From Sipunculus nudus (Eukaryota > Annelida > Sipuncula > Golfingiida > Sipunculidae), in NCBI GenBank assembly GCA_026874595.1, contig CM049316.1, forward strand, positions 37,557,695 through 37,621,694: a DNA stretch of 64,000 bases. The letters run 5' to 3'. Positions 37,480-48,388 of the stretch are shown one piece after another. Each line of letters begins with the position of its first letter. Within the stretch, counting starts at the first letter, position 1. A program made the position numbers and the translations under genes. A model generated the notes under the pieces. The model saw nothing but the letters and a program-made list of their open reading frames with translations. It was not told the origin of the DNA and searched no databases.

Positions 37480-38690
37480 GTGCTCCATTGTCCGTCGTCC
37501 GTCCGTCCGTCTGTTCGTAGATGTGGCACGTTTTGAAACCGTAAGATCTAGGAATCCAAAATTTGGCCGAAAACTGTGTCTTGAGACTTCGTTCCTTTGA
37601 GAAATGAAGCAAAAACCTCAATTTTTTTATAAAAGAAACCTATTGTCATACCTCAGGACTGCCTAATGTCAAAACCACTCATCTGTTTTTCCTCATATTT
37701 ACCATAAATAATCCTCTATATAGTTCCTATGCACATGCCAGAAATTAGGTCTGTATTTTATAGTTTAAAAAAGTTGTGGGCAAAAACATAGTGCATTTTT
37801 ATAATAATTAGGAAATAAATTTGATCACTTAACACAAAACTCGTTAAAGCTAAGCACTTTTTTCCAGTAACATAACTTTTATTGACCAAAATTAAATTGT
37901 ATACCCAAAATTAGATCAGAATCTTTTAAAATGTTTAAAATATTAGCAAAAATAAAAAAGTTGGTACCTTAAATTTTGCACTATTTTGACCATGGTACTT
38001 TTTTTTCCTGTAGCTGATGTGGATTTAATTTTGAAAGCATGTTTTTGTAAGTATTTCAAATGTTAACACCAAAAAAATATTTGAAACCAGTTGATCAAAA
38101 ACTGTAGATTTTATCCAAGTTTTAGAGCACCATGTCACATATTGTTTACTTCAAGCTAGTGTTATGCAGTTGTCTATAGCTCAGCTCCCCAGCTTCAGGT
38201 CTAAGTTCCTTGAATTTGGCATACATTTAGATGTCTCCAAAATCCCCCATCATACCAAGAAATTGGTCAATATTACTTAATTCCTTCGAGATATTAATGA
38301 AAAACTTTCATTTTTCCATTAAAACCCCATTGTTACACTTTAAGACTGCCTAATATCAATACCACTGATCTGACTTTTATACATATTTTTCTATACATTC
38401 GTTATGCACATGCCAGAAATGATGTCAGTATTGCGTATTTGTTTTAAGTTATTGGCCCAAATAAAGTGCACTTTTTAAAAAAAATCAAGAAATATATTTA
38501 ATCTCTTAACAAGAGGATTGCTGAAGCTAGAGATTTTTTGGTCAGGGATGTAATGTTATTTAATTAAGATTCAATTGAATACCAAAAATTAATTTTGAAT
38601 TTTCAAATTTTATTAGTTATTAGTATAAATATAAAATTAGTACCTTAATTAGCCCAACTTTGACCATGGCACTGATAGCACTGTTGATTT
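37480..38690. repeat. Two tandem units of about 680 bp of a (GTCC)-type dispersed repeat
   Basis: After GTCCGTCGTCCGTCCGTCCGTCTG at 37491 the unit contains GACTGCCTAATGTCAAAACCACT (37666), CATGCCAGAAATTAGGTCTGTATT, GCATTTTTATAATAATTAGG and ATTTTGACCATGGTAC. Unit 2 repeats the same order from about 38180, with GACTGCCTAATATCAATACCACT at 38344 and TTTGACCATGGCAC at 38662. It is related to 26270-26704. The remaining hAT interior (38700-40080) is AT-rich with no gene seen. Confidence 0.7.
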
Positions 38691-40221
38691 AATTTTCATA
38701 TCATGCACACATAAGTATTTCAGCTGTGTAGTTTAGAAAGCTGAAAGAAATTGGCCAAAATGTATTAAGGTTTTGATGAGACCATGTCAGAGCCAGGCTC
38801 TACCCAGCCCCTCTTCGGTCACCTGTATGTTGACCTTGTTGACCTTTCAGCAAATTATGCACGCTTGAGGCGAGGCATTCACTTGGGCAGCCAGGCAGCT
38901 TATGGCCAGCCACAGTTGATCCAGGTGTCCAACCCAACTCATCTAGTAGTTGTTTTGAAAAACAATATAAAACATAACAATAAACAATAAATTAATAACT
39001 TCTTATTGGATTTTAATAACAAATTAAAGAAAAATTAATAGAAAAGGAATTTGTTAGTTGATGAGTAACAGGAGATTAATTTGCAGTTACTGATGATGTA
39101 AGAATCTTGTATGGATGGATAAAATGTCAATGTCAATGTTATTCCAAATAACACCATGCAGTCACCTAAGGTATTTTTCAGTTCAATTTTAATGATAAAA
39201 ATTAAATCATATTATTCATTACTAATCATAAGGGATCATATGAAGGAAATAAATGATAGACAGAGATGCAGTAAACGATATTAATCTAGATTCCTACTGT
39301 GTCTAGTGTGTAGATTGATGTGAAAGTAGTCCAAAGTGAACACATTACATTTATTTATTTTAAAAAAGCCATAAAACCAGGTACTTAGATCATTATTTAA
39401 ATTTGTGAATTTTGTATATTGTGGATTCTCAACATTATTGTTTGGCTAAAACTGAATAAATACTAGACATGGTGCAAATGCTTTGCAAATGTATTTGAAT
39501 ACGAACAATGAATATGTAATGCATTTTCTTGCATAAGAATGGGAATTCAGGTAAAAATGAAAGTATTTGGATACCAGTGCAGATACTTTCAAATTGTATT
39601 CATGAATGCATTCATGAATATATTCTATAATATTTTTTAATAATCATTTCAGTTAGTTTATTGTAAAAAAAAATCATGATTTTCTTATTATTTTTTTTAA
39701 TAAAATTATATTGGCACAATTTTTTGTTATTAAATTTTAATAAATAGTTACACTTTTATTATATGTGCTGCTTATAAGTTATATGGCCAAGTCAAAATCT
39801 GTGTGACAATAGCACTCCAGTTGTTAATAAAATAAATGAAATCAATCCTCTTCCAAATGAAATCAATTCTCTTCCCTGTCTCCAAAGATACTATCAAAAT
39901 CATACATAAGCTAAACACAAACACTGATAATACAGCTTATATTTATTACCAATCAAAACCAGCATGTGGCTCATTCCCAAATCATTTTTTATCATATATA
40001 ACAGCTGAGCGCCGTGACCCATGGGTCCCTTGTTTAAGTATAATTTCATATTCATGTTCTACTGAAATGCCAGATCATCAACCCGTAGACCGCCCCGTCC
40101 TACACAGATTTTATTTCGGCCCGCCCCGCACTTTCTTAGATGTAGCCCGCCCCGCACAAAATCCTATGCGGGGGACCGCAGGCTGCGGGTCAAATCCCCC
40201 CCCCCCCCGAGCAGGGCCCTA

Positions 40222-41264
40222 TTCTCTGCCTTGAAGTGGTGGTCGAGCACCTTGTCCATCGTATCTTCCCGCAGCACCTGGGTTCTCATGTTTTACTAGA
40301 GTGCACCCCGAGTTACTGGAAGGGTACTTGGTACTGGCGTAATTGTCTCGGTAGTCGTGGACGTCTCACCCAAGACACGGGGAGGAGCCTGATCTTGGAC
40401 TACATCGGACTGCCTGTCCCGGTTGTGGTAGGACACGGTGGTACCGGCCAAACGGCCCCTTCAGTCCGCCCTCGACGCTCGGTGATGTTGCAGAGCGTCT
40501 CCTTGTACTTGGCAGATCGACGCTGGCATTTGATGGCCTCGCGGGTCCGACTCGGACATCGTTCTGCCAAGTTGTTGATCAGTTTAGTGGTGGCGATGTT
40601 CTGCCTAGTCATCTTATCTTCGTAGACCATAACGTAGATCTCCTCTGGATCCCAGCGAGCCTAGGACCTCACATGCTCCATGGCTGCGGAGGTATGATAG
40701 GATTCTGCGTGGGCCCGCCGAGCGTGCAGAGAGAGGCCAGCCTTTGACTTGAAGGACCATTGACAGAGATCACACTAGTAGGCGCTCGCTGACGTTGGTA
40801 GGGTTGTCCCTGGTAGATGACCTCTTGGTATTTGTCCTCCTTGTAGTGGCCGGTAGATGATCTCCCACTGGTTGGTGACCTGGTAGGTGACCTGGTAGTA
40901 GGGGACCTAGTGGGGGATCTCCTGGTAGAGGACGGCTTGGTAGGTGTACTCCTGGTAGGTGATCTCCTGGTAGGTGACCTGGGTCCTGGGCTGACGTCGG
41001 TGGTAGTGGTCGCTCCGGGATCCTGCTCGAAGCTCTCTGGTGGGTACACTTCACTGGTGCCCGCTGTGGCGGGGACCTCTGAATAAAAACATGTGACTTT
41101 GAAGCGATGTCCATGCTGGTTGTGTGATTAGTTAGTTTCAGTCCGATATCATCTCCAAAACATATAAATTCAGCCCCATACGTTGCTGCGTGCTACGTTC
41201 TCCCACGCTGGATCAACCAGACTTACTACACAGGGGCACCAACGAGTAGGTCATCACGCACTAC
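40222..41264 (-). pseudogene. R2-superclade LINE, copy C, N-terminal segment
   Basis: Minus strand. The 5' leader runs 41264-41115 and the first ATG is near 41114 (MDIASKSHVFIQ). A long Ser/Thr-Pro-Arg-rich region (RSPTRSTPTKPSSTRRSPTR) is encoded by 15-bp CTCCTGGTAGGTGAC-type repeats at 40800-41000. A C2H2 finger follows at about 40695-40775: CDLCQWSFKSKAGLSLHARR then AH. After it comes the basic segment ERCPSRTREAIKCQRRSAKY. In R2-class LINEs these N-terminal fingers bind the target. Downstream the reading continues beyond the hAT insertion at 34326. Three or more frame breaks are present. Confidence 0.8.
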
Positions 41265-42946
41265 TTTTAAATTTATTCACATGCGACAGGCGCAATAACA
41301 AATAAACAGTACATTCTTCCTGGGCCCTGGCTAAAAGGTAACATAGAACAAATCATGGAATAATGAATAGGATGTTGAATGTAAGCCCATCCACGGGTAT
41401 AGCAGGGAGCACTACGTGTTATCACAGAGTCCGCACCAGAGAGCGTTCATCAGGGAACCCGGTATGTGGACACGGAGAAGTGAGTCCATATGCGTGCCCC
41501 GCCTTCCAGGCAGAGCACAGTCAGGAAGTCCTTCTCCCTCATGGAGAATCCAAACGACGTCAGGTCAGCGAGCAATCCGGCATGCATGACGCCGCGCCAG
41601 TTCATCGAGATGCTTGAAAACTTGACGGAACTGGCCGGAACGCCAAACCTCTGGGCGCACCACTCCGCGACGGCCTGCTTCCTGTAGTGTAGTACCTTGT
41701 TTTGGTGCGCCTTGGCAATATGGCATTGTCGGCGACTATGGTGACATCAGTAACCCAGCATCCAAGGTCCTCTCGATAGGCGACTATATCTGACTTGCGG
41801 ATACCGGGGGGGGGGGGGGGCGAAGGGATGCTGGGCTCGCGCACGACGGTAAATTTCTTCCGGGACAGTCGAGAGATGGTGTTGTCGACTATCTGGTCAT
41901 GATGCTAGACTCGTGGATCATGCGTCCTGGGACACGCCTGGAGAACGTGGCCCAAGGACTCAGTTCGGCCACAGCAATGGCAGTCGATTGTAGATTGTGG
42001 TCGTCCTCGGGCCTTCCGGGCCACCGTTGGCATCAGGTTACCCCAGATCTTGACGGCCTGGATGTAATTCTTCCCGGACATCGACGTCTTAGGATCTTTC
42101 ATCCATCGGCTGGGATGTTCTGCGTTGGTTCCTGGAGCCCCCTTCTGTTTACGGACGCATGGAGTGAATTACACAGGGCCAGTCGAGCTGTCGCCCTGCT
42201 GGTGATCAGCACTCCTGCGTAGTTGATCGGGGCTCCCCACCGCTGCAGCTCGCGGTGGAAGACGTCGGTGTCGGCGATGGCCCTCATGACTGGATTGGCC
42301 GACTGCACAAATCGCTGCATTCGTCTGTGATGGAGGCATGTGATATTCGTGAGAATAATTCTGATTCCAAGGCTTCCGTCAGGGCAGTCGGCGTGGAAGA
42401 AGGCGGTCGGGGTGTCGTGGGGCAGCTTCAGCCACCCCCTCATGGCCGCCCTTGTCATGCGATCAAGGTACTTGAGGGTCGATCGCCTGGTGTGTCAGAG
42501 TGTGAGCTCGTGAATGATGGCCGGCAGTAGGTGCTTCAGGACGTACATCTCTGATGTGGCTTGAATGGCGCCTTGGTAATAATCCCCAGCTTCCTCTCAT
42601 GGTCTTGGACGCATTTCGGGGCAGCTGGGGTCCCACCCCGGAGTTGTGTGCCGAGGTACATGTATGCCTCGGTCACCTTGAGGGTCGGGATGGGAGCGCC
42701 ACCTCTGGTGTAGAGGATTGTCTTGGCCTGGACATACCACTTCTTCTTCTTCCCGTCGATCGAGATCTGGAGCGTTGCACACTTCCTCGGGTTGAGTTCT
42801 AGACCCACTTGGTGGAGCATGGGCTCTCAACTTTGAAAGGCTGTCTTGAGCCCATGCGGTGAGGAAGTGATGATCGCTACGTCGTCTGCGAAGGCCAGCT
42901 GGTTTACGTTTACCTGACCGATCTTCACTCCGACGTCCCTGGGGAT
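41265..42946 (-). pseudogene. R2-superclade LINE, copy D, 5'-truncated, with nuclease domain
   Basis: The copy begins inside the RT with LAFADDVAIITSSPHGLKTA (42845-42903). It continues with VGLELNPRKCATLQISIDG, YMYLGTQLRGG and the thumb. Then come PTAFFHADCPDGSLGIR near 42380-42410 and the CCHC motif C-x2-C-x7-H-x4-C in CHCCGRTESLGHVLQAC near 41940-41990. The restriction-like endonuclease signature follows: KSDIVAYREDLGCWVTDVTI near 41730-41790, with the paired aspartates expected of a PD-(D/E)xK nuclease. The 3' tail runs to about 41268. It supplies the half of the element that is missing from A, B and C. A 12-base G run at 41808-41820 falls just upstream of the nuclease motif. Confidence 0.8.
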
Positions 42947-43545
42947 GTTTTTACTCCCGCAGTTCACCTGCGTTCGACTGATTGTCATTTGTATGTATAT
43001 TTACCCAATCAAGTAACAGTTATATGGATTAACCAGCATCTCATCAGGCTGTTTAATTCATTTATTACACAACGAAAGTCTCGGGAACTATCATTGATTT
43101 ATTCATTTATTCGAGCAACATCTGTATACATCAATATGAGCATTAACATTGACTTTGGTTGTTCACACTTAAGGCACAAGCTTAAATACCAAAGTAACAC
43201 ACAAATTATATACTGATATAGACACCAACAAGAAATATGTAGGGTCATCCGCACACAGGCGGAATTGCGGCATTTAGCGCACACGAAGATCCTTCTGATG
43301 CTCGCAGGCATCGCCATACATACATGCATTCTGGAGATATATTCAAACAAAGTCCATTTGTATACATGAGAAACCTCAACATTGAACCAGTCCAATATAT
43401 GAAATAAATCATATATATTAGTTTAAACTAATAAATGTCTATATAGTTGGTACACATATGTCCATATTAAAGACCCACCCGGAGTATTAAAAGGGCCCAC
43501 ATGATGGGTAGCTGTCAGTCATTGACATTTAAATTCTATAGTGGT
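42947..43545. repeat. Dispersed/segmental repeat RA, copy 2, left part
   Basis: Colinear with 31485-32040, from TTTACTCCCGCAGTTCACCTGCG to AGCTGTCAGTCATTGAC. The homology stops at about 43540, where extra sequence begins (43546-43733), and resumes at about 49130. Confidence 0.85.
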
Positions 43546-43733
43546 CTTCCTGCTCACACAAACATCATTTTGACAACGGAATCCAGCAGACGATTTATAG
43601 ATGTTCATTTAGCCCTGGCTCGAGTACCAACTGACTAAACATTTTAAGAATACCTGGGACATGAACTACGCGCATGCGCCCTGGCTCCCTATTAAGAAAA
43701 AAGAACATGCAACATTTAATCCGGCCTTATCCC

Positions 43734-43940
43734 TGTTATAGTAGTGACGACAACTACATACAGATTGGATATAATCCATTTACTACATGTGAACATACAT
43801 AGGGCGCATCATGCTAGACGGCCATCTTGACAGAACTATACGCGCTGTGAAACGGTGACCGCGGTTGTACGCCGGCTGTGATATGACGCATTATTAAGTA
43901 GTGCCAGCATGATATAAAACTAAAACTTATTATCGCAACT
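43734..43940 (-). repeat. 3' LTR of the gypsy element
   Basis: It starts TGTTATAGTAGTGACGACAA and ends TTATTATCGCAACT on the plus strand. It differs from 48850-49056 at about four sites, including the inner-edge T/A. Confidence 0.95.
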
Positions 43941-43953
43941 TCTCCCTCTTCTT
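43941..43953 (-). promoter_or_regulatory. Polypurine tract
   Basis: The minus strand reads AAGAAGAGGGAGA directly upstream of the 3' LTR. In this family the tract primes plus-strand DNA synthesis. Confidence 0.8.
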
Positions 43954-44218
43954 AATAAGAATTAATGTTAAACTGGAGCGTCCAATGAGAGAGAGTAAAA
44001 CATGTTAACCAAAACCAAAGTTAACTGGGATGTCATTAAAACTAGTGTCCATCGAAAATTTAACAGGTTTGCCAAGGAAATTAAACAGGTTTACTGGAAT
44101 GTCTCTGTTGGCTGTTTGTGAGGTACATATTATAATAAAGGTGTCCATTTCACGGGATTTCTGATTCTTAAGGACAGAAGAGGTCCATGCACGTATTTCG
44201 AATGTTAATTAAATCGTA

Positions 44219-46267
44219 TCAGTCCTGATATCTTACAGGTGGCTTTATCTCACGGCCATATCGTGTAACAGTTGTTGGTTTCTGTGGTCGCGGCTGTTCG
44301 TCAGTTGGTGGCTGTGCAGCTGCCTGCAGCTGCTCAGCTGGTGACGACTGATTGCGAGCATCCGGAGCATCAGTGTCCCTATTTGGTTGATGTGGCACAA
44401 ATTGAATCTCATCGGCGAATCGAACGCGCTTTGTTCGGTTTACATTACTTGTTTGTGTTGTGTATTGTACGCGTATGTGTCTTCTGTTTCGTCTGACTAT
44501 AGTACCATCGCGTGTTCGTATTCGGTACGATTGTGGTTCCCTGCATACGGTTACTACTTCGCCGGGTGTCCATTGATGGGTTTCTTTGTTTAATATTCTC
44601 ACCTGTTGTCCGACCTTAAGTGGGTGTAATTCAGGTCCGGCTCTTTGGTTGTAGCTTTGTGTCATCTGTTGTGTGCGGCGTTGTAGACCTGTGTTGATGT
44701 CATGGTTTGTATTGTAGTTAGAAGTTTGGTTACTTGGCAAATTCGTTCGGATCTGCCTGCTGAATAGAATTTCGCTCGGACTGGGTAAGTGTGAATCAAT
44801 AGGAGTACATCGCAGATGCTGTAGTGCTACGTTTATGTCTTTCTGTGTTTTTGTACACTTTTTGATGATACCTTTGACTGTTCGAATCTGTCTTTCAACA
44901 AAACCGTTCGATTGTGCATATCGTGGCGATGTTGTGGTGTGCTTTACGTTCCATTTTGTACACATGTCACCGTATGGTTTTCCACTGTATTGTGGGCCGT
45001 TATCGGTGATTATTTCAAGAGGTGGTCCAAAGATGCTAAAGCATTCAGCTGTTTCATTAGCGATATCACTGCTTTTTGTGTGGTTTAGACGTTTGACATA
45101 CGGAAACTTTGAATGGTAGTCCACTATTATCATGTAGTGTGTGTTGTACACTTCGAATAAGTCACTTGCAATTTTAGTCCATGGGGTGCTTGGAACTTCG
45201 TGACTGATCATTGGCTCTTTTGTCTGCTCAGGCAAACTTTCCTGGCAAACAGCACATTTCTTTATCAATGTTTCTATGTCTCTGTTGATATGAGGCCAAT
45301 ACACACTACTCCGTGCTAGCTGTCGCGTTTTCTCAATACCAAGATGTGCCTCATGTAATTGTTCCAGAATGTTTTGGCGCAGCTGCTCTGGAATAATCAC
45401 TTGTCGTCCTTTAAAGAGTATACTGTTGGTTATTCCAATTTCGTCGCGGAACGACCAAAATGGACGGAGATCCTGAGAGAGCTCACCTATCTTCTCTGGC
45501 CAACCATGCTGAACTGTTTGCTGTAGTGCATGCATGGTCCAGTCCGATTGGTTATACTCCCGTAATTGGGTCTGTTTTTCAAGACTGAAGTTGACCAGAT
45601 CGATTTTGTGGTTATCGTCTATGTCGTCGATACAAAGCGCATCAACTTGCTCATCCAGTGGTATGTCTCCAGACTTTTCCGGGTTCGGTAATCTCGAAAG
45701 CGTATCTGATAGGACCATCTGACTTCCCGGTTTGTACTCGAGATCAAAGTCGTAGCCTTGTATCTTGACGAGGAGCCGTTGTAAGCGGGGAGGTGCACTT
45801 GTTAGCGGTTTTGCATTTATCATCACAAGTGGTTTATGATCGGTAATGACCTTGAAACGCTTCCCGAAGACAAAGGCATGGAATTTCTGGATTCCGAAGA
45901 CTAACGCTAGAGCTTCGCGCTCAATGTTCGAATAAGCTGCCTGTGTGGCTGTTAGCGTTTTTGACGCGAACGCGATGATTTTGTTTTCCTGTAAGAGGCA
46001 TGCCCCTAGGCCTTTCTGGGACGCATCTACCTCTATGACAGAGTCTTTCTGTGCGTTGAAATACGCAAGACACGATTCTGGGTTTATGCTTTTCTTGAGG
46101 GATTGGTATGTCTGTTGATGGTCCTCCTGCCAATAAAATGGAGTGTCTTTTTTCAACAGATCTCTCAGAGGTGCAGCCTTTTCAGAGAAATGAGGAATGT
46201 GCGCAGACAGATAGTTCATGAGCCCAATAAAGCGCTGCAAATCATCCTTGTCTTTGGGTGTGGGCAT
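44219..46267 (-). CDS. pol: gypsy pol, RNase H and integrase part (682 codons)
   Basis: An uninterrupted frame. Residues 1-60 are the end of the RT connection (LQRFIGLMNYLSAHIPHFSE). RNase H follows at about 75-150, with the acidic residues in VIEVDASQKGLGA, NIEREALAL and VITDHKPL. The integrase has an N-terminal HHCC zinc motif (LHEAHLGIEKTRQLARSSVY ... CAVC) at about 300-345. Its DDE core at about 365-480 has aspartates in SDLFEVYNTHYMII and EIITDNGPQYSG and the glutamate in GFVERQIRTVKGI. A C-terminal domain with KVGQQVRILNKETHQWTPGEVV precedes a basic tail. The start is an internal ATG; the true protein would be released from a Gag-Pol precursor that cannot be made here because upstream frames are broken. 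All catalytic residues named are present. Confidence 0.93.
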   Translation of the reverse strand: MPTPKDKDDLQRFIGLMNYLSAHIPHFSEKAAPLRDLLKKDTPFYWQEDHQQTYQSLKKSINPESCLAYFNAQKDSVIEVDASQKGLGACLLQENKIIAFASKTLTATQAAYSNIEREALALVFGIQKFHAFVFGKRFKVITDHKPLVMINAKPLTSAPPRLQRLLVKIQGYDFDLEYKPGSQMVLSDTLSRLPNPEKSGDIPLDEQVDALCIDDIDDNHKIDLVNFSLEKQTQLREYNQSDWTMHALQQTVQHGWPEKIGELSQDLRPFWSFRDEIGITNSILFKGRQVIIPEQLRQNILEQLHEAHLGIEKTRQLARSSVYWPHINRDIETLIKKCAVCQESLPEQTKEPMISHEVPSTPWTKIASDLFEVYNTHYMIIVDYHSKFPYVKRLNHTKSSDIANETAECFSIFGPPLEIITDNGPQYSGKPYGDMCTKWNVKHTTTSPRYAQSNGFVERQIRTVKGIIKKCTKTQKDINVALQHLRCTPIDSHLPSPSEILFSRQIRTNLPSNQTSNYNTNHDINTGLQRRTQQMTQSYNQRAGPELHPLKVGQQVRILNKETHQWTPGEVVTVCREPQSYRIRTRDGTIVRRNRRHIRVQYTTQTSNVNRTKRVRFADEIQFVPHQPNRDTDAPDARNQSSPAEQLQAAAQPPTDEQPRPQKPTTVTRYGREIKPPVRYQD

Positions 46268-46301
46268 ATTCCATATATCCTCAACTTTTTTGGGATCCGG
46301 T

Positions 46302-47252
46302 TTAATCCCCTGTGCAGTGTAGACTGAGCCAAAGAACTCTTATCTTGTTTGTTTTTATGACACATTTCTGTGAATTGAATACTAGACCTTCTTCACGGGC
46401 CACTTGCATCAGGTTCAATAAGTTTTTGTCATGTTCTGTTTCATCGCGCCCGAACACTGCAACGTCATCTGCGATACCAGTGCACCCTGGTGCCTTTTCT
46501 AGTATGCGATCCATGGCGTGTTGGAATAAATCTTGTGATACCGATAGTCCAAACGGCAACCTTGTGAAGCAGAACCTGCCGAATGGGGTGCGGAAGGTTG
46601 TTAGTTCCTAACTGTCTTTGTCCAAGGGGATAGACCAATAACCTGACTTGGCATCGAGCTTTGAGAATACTCTTGCCTCCGCAAATTCCGGGTTCAGTTC
46701 CTCGAGCGTAGGAATTTTGTGTGGACAGCGTTTGAGACAGTTATTAAGCCGTTTCGGGTCCAAACACACCCTGAGGGTACCGTCTTTCTTCACACTAGTA
46801 ACGATAGAGGAACACCAATCTGTGTGATGGTTCACTTTACGTATCACACCTTGTGTTTCCATTTTCTCGAGCTCCGTTTTCAGTTTCTGCTTAATGTGTA
46901 CGCTACATTTTCTTGGAGCATCAATAGTGGGTTGTGAGTCCTGTTTTAGGTGAAGTTTGGCAGTCTCCTTAAAGCTGCCTATACAGTCAAACCGATCAGG
47001 AAATAACATCTTTAGCTCATTGACCGTGTTGATTTTTGTGTCTGGGCGACCGTCTCGGTAGGCTTTACTGGCGTTATCGGTGCCTTGCGGGTCACTGACA
47101 TGTGCGTTTTCACTGTTTACATCTTTGTTTATGTCATGAATAGTAACTATTTGTAGTTGCTCACAAGCACTCAGACCAAGGACAGCAGGTCCTTGAACTT
47201 CAACAACATAGAACTTGTATTTATGCCATTCAGAGCCTTTATATCTGCACAA
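46302..47252 (-). pseudogene. pol: gypsy pol, reverse transcriptase part, broken
   Basis: Two frame segments. The upstream one (47252-46608) has a spacer, then VRVCLDPKRLN-type RT motifs (TLRVCLDPKRLNNCLKR, FSKLDAKSGYWSIPLD) and stops at the end of SIPLDKDS. The downstream one (46559-46302) has MPFGLSVSQDLFQ and the catalytic box GIADDVAVFG, and is cut near 46302 before RNase H. At least two frame breaks lie between the start of RT and the RNase H frame. The catalytic aspartate pair is retained. Confidence 0.9.
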
Positions 47253-47420
47253 TAATCACAATGTCCCATGGCATTTGATTTCACTGCCATTATAAGCTGT
47301 CAATTTTACATCTCTGGCTGGTTCTATCTGATTTCTCCAGCTGTTACCATACATGTTTTTGACTATCCGGGCTGGTAAAGTATTGCCTGATGCACCAGTG
47401 TCTATTTCAGTTTCAGTTTA
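47253..47420 (-). pseudogene. gypsy retroviral-type aspartic protease segment
   Basis: In a frame shifted relative to gag by about -1, the minus strand gives EIDTGASGNTLPARIV. DTGAS is the active-site triad of the family. The frame meets a TGA near 47254 before RT. The gag frame stops with TAG exactly at this overlap, so the -1 relation could be either a programmed shift or decay; no clear slippery heptamer is seen. Confidence 0.8.
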
Positions 47421-48388
47421 TGCTCACCAGTTTTGTTAGGGCATATGATGTGCAATGTACTGAATGCCTCATCTCTCACACTATCAACACATAGGTCTGA
47501 TACCACAATAGTACTGAAGGTATATTGTTCATCATCTGTATCAGAGTCATCTGTTTCATGTGTTTGTGTGTTTTGTATCTCATGAACATTTCTACCACTG
47601 TCACTCTGATTGGTGCGTCGTCGCTCCCTAGATTTACATCTGGACTGTCGGTTCCTGCTATAGGACTCGTTTCTGGTGCGACTGCGACCCCGAGTGCTGC
47701 TCCACTGTTTCCATTGGCGACACTGTTTAGCCCAATGACCTAATTTGCCGCAGTTTTTACATCGGTCTCTGTAGGCAGGGCACTTTCTCGGGGGATGTGA
47801 GTCCACATTTGTGACACACTTTTTTGACTGTATGTATATCTGTAGTGCTGTCCTTGGACTCTAAATTAGTTTCTTTTCCTCGTACGATTGCTTCGTACTT
47901 GCGGGCTTGTATCAACAGCTCCTCTTCCGTGAATCCTTTCTTGCATTCCAACAGATATTTTTGAAAGGAGTCATGAGGTGTGCTTGCTATTACTAGCTCA
48001 ATGATACGCTCAGTGAGCTCGGCTGGTTCAAAGTCACATGATTTGCCTTTCTGTCGGCACCTTGTGACAAAATCATCTGTTGTCTCACAAGGTTGCTGGC
48101 GATACTGCATTAGCTCCATCGGTTGATACGAAAATTCACTTGTATGTTCAGCTGGTCCTCAAACAGCTTGTACAGTTTGTTGGGCTTTTTCTTTTCGTCG
48201 TCAGTTAGGGCAGAGGCATTAATACGTCGAAGCCCTTCTTCGCCTATCGCGATTTGTATTTTTGTTGCCTGCTTGGCTGGGTCAGTGACCCCTTCGTCTT
48301 CAAAAAATAAACAGATCCGTTGTTTGAACAAACGAAACGCCTCGCCCAGGTCAGCATGGGACCAATCCATATTGGGATATCTTGACAT
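47402..48388 (-). pseudogene. gag: gypsy gag with two zinc knuckles, frameshifted
   Basis: It begins at an ATG at 48388. The matrix/capsid-like part runs through FRLFKQRICLFFEDE, with a frame break near 48115, then CETTDDFVTRCRQKG and FTEEELLIQARKYEAI. A first knuckle (CHKC... then HPPRKC) is split by a frameshift near 47805. The second, CKNCGKLGHWAKQC (C-x2-C-x4-H-x4-C), is intact, followed by an Arg/Ser-rich stretch. Gag would bind element RNA and build the particle. This copy cannot make one continuous protein. Confidence 0.88.

Larger units (their letters stand above)
34327..40221. mobile_element. hAT-like DNA transposon (5.9 kb) inserted in LINE copy C
   Basis: The ends are TAGGGCCCTG at 34327 and CAGGGCCCTA at 40221, and inverted similarity continues as TTGAACCCGCA against TTTGACCCGCAG. 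LINE sequence interrupted on the left resumes on the right, as shown by copy B (30385-30410). The 8 bp at each edge (GTTTCTTG and ATTCTCTG) both correspond to GTTCCATG in copy B, so they look like a decayed 8-bp target duplication. Both arms carry multiple GCCCGCCCCGCA words (34345-34545 and 40090-40160), possible subterminal binding sites. No transposase is recognisable; much of the interior is other repeats. Superfamily is inferred from target length and end sequence. Confidence 0.6.

Noticed and set aside
47402-47425. Programmed -1 frameshift between gag and protease of the gypsy element
   Set aside because: The -1 geometry fits, but there is no clear slippery heptamer and the same element has several other frame breaks that cannot be programmed.
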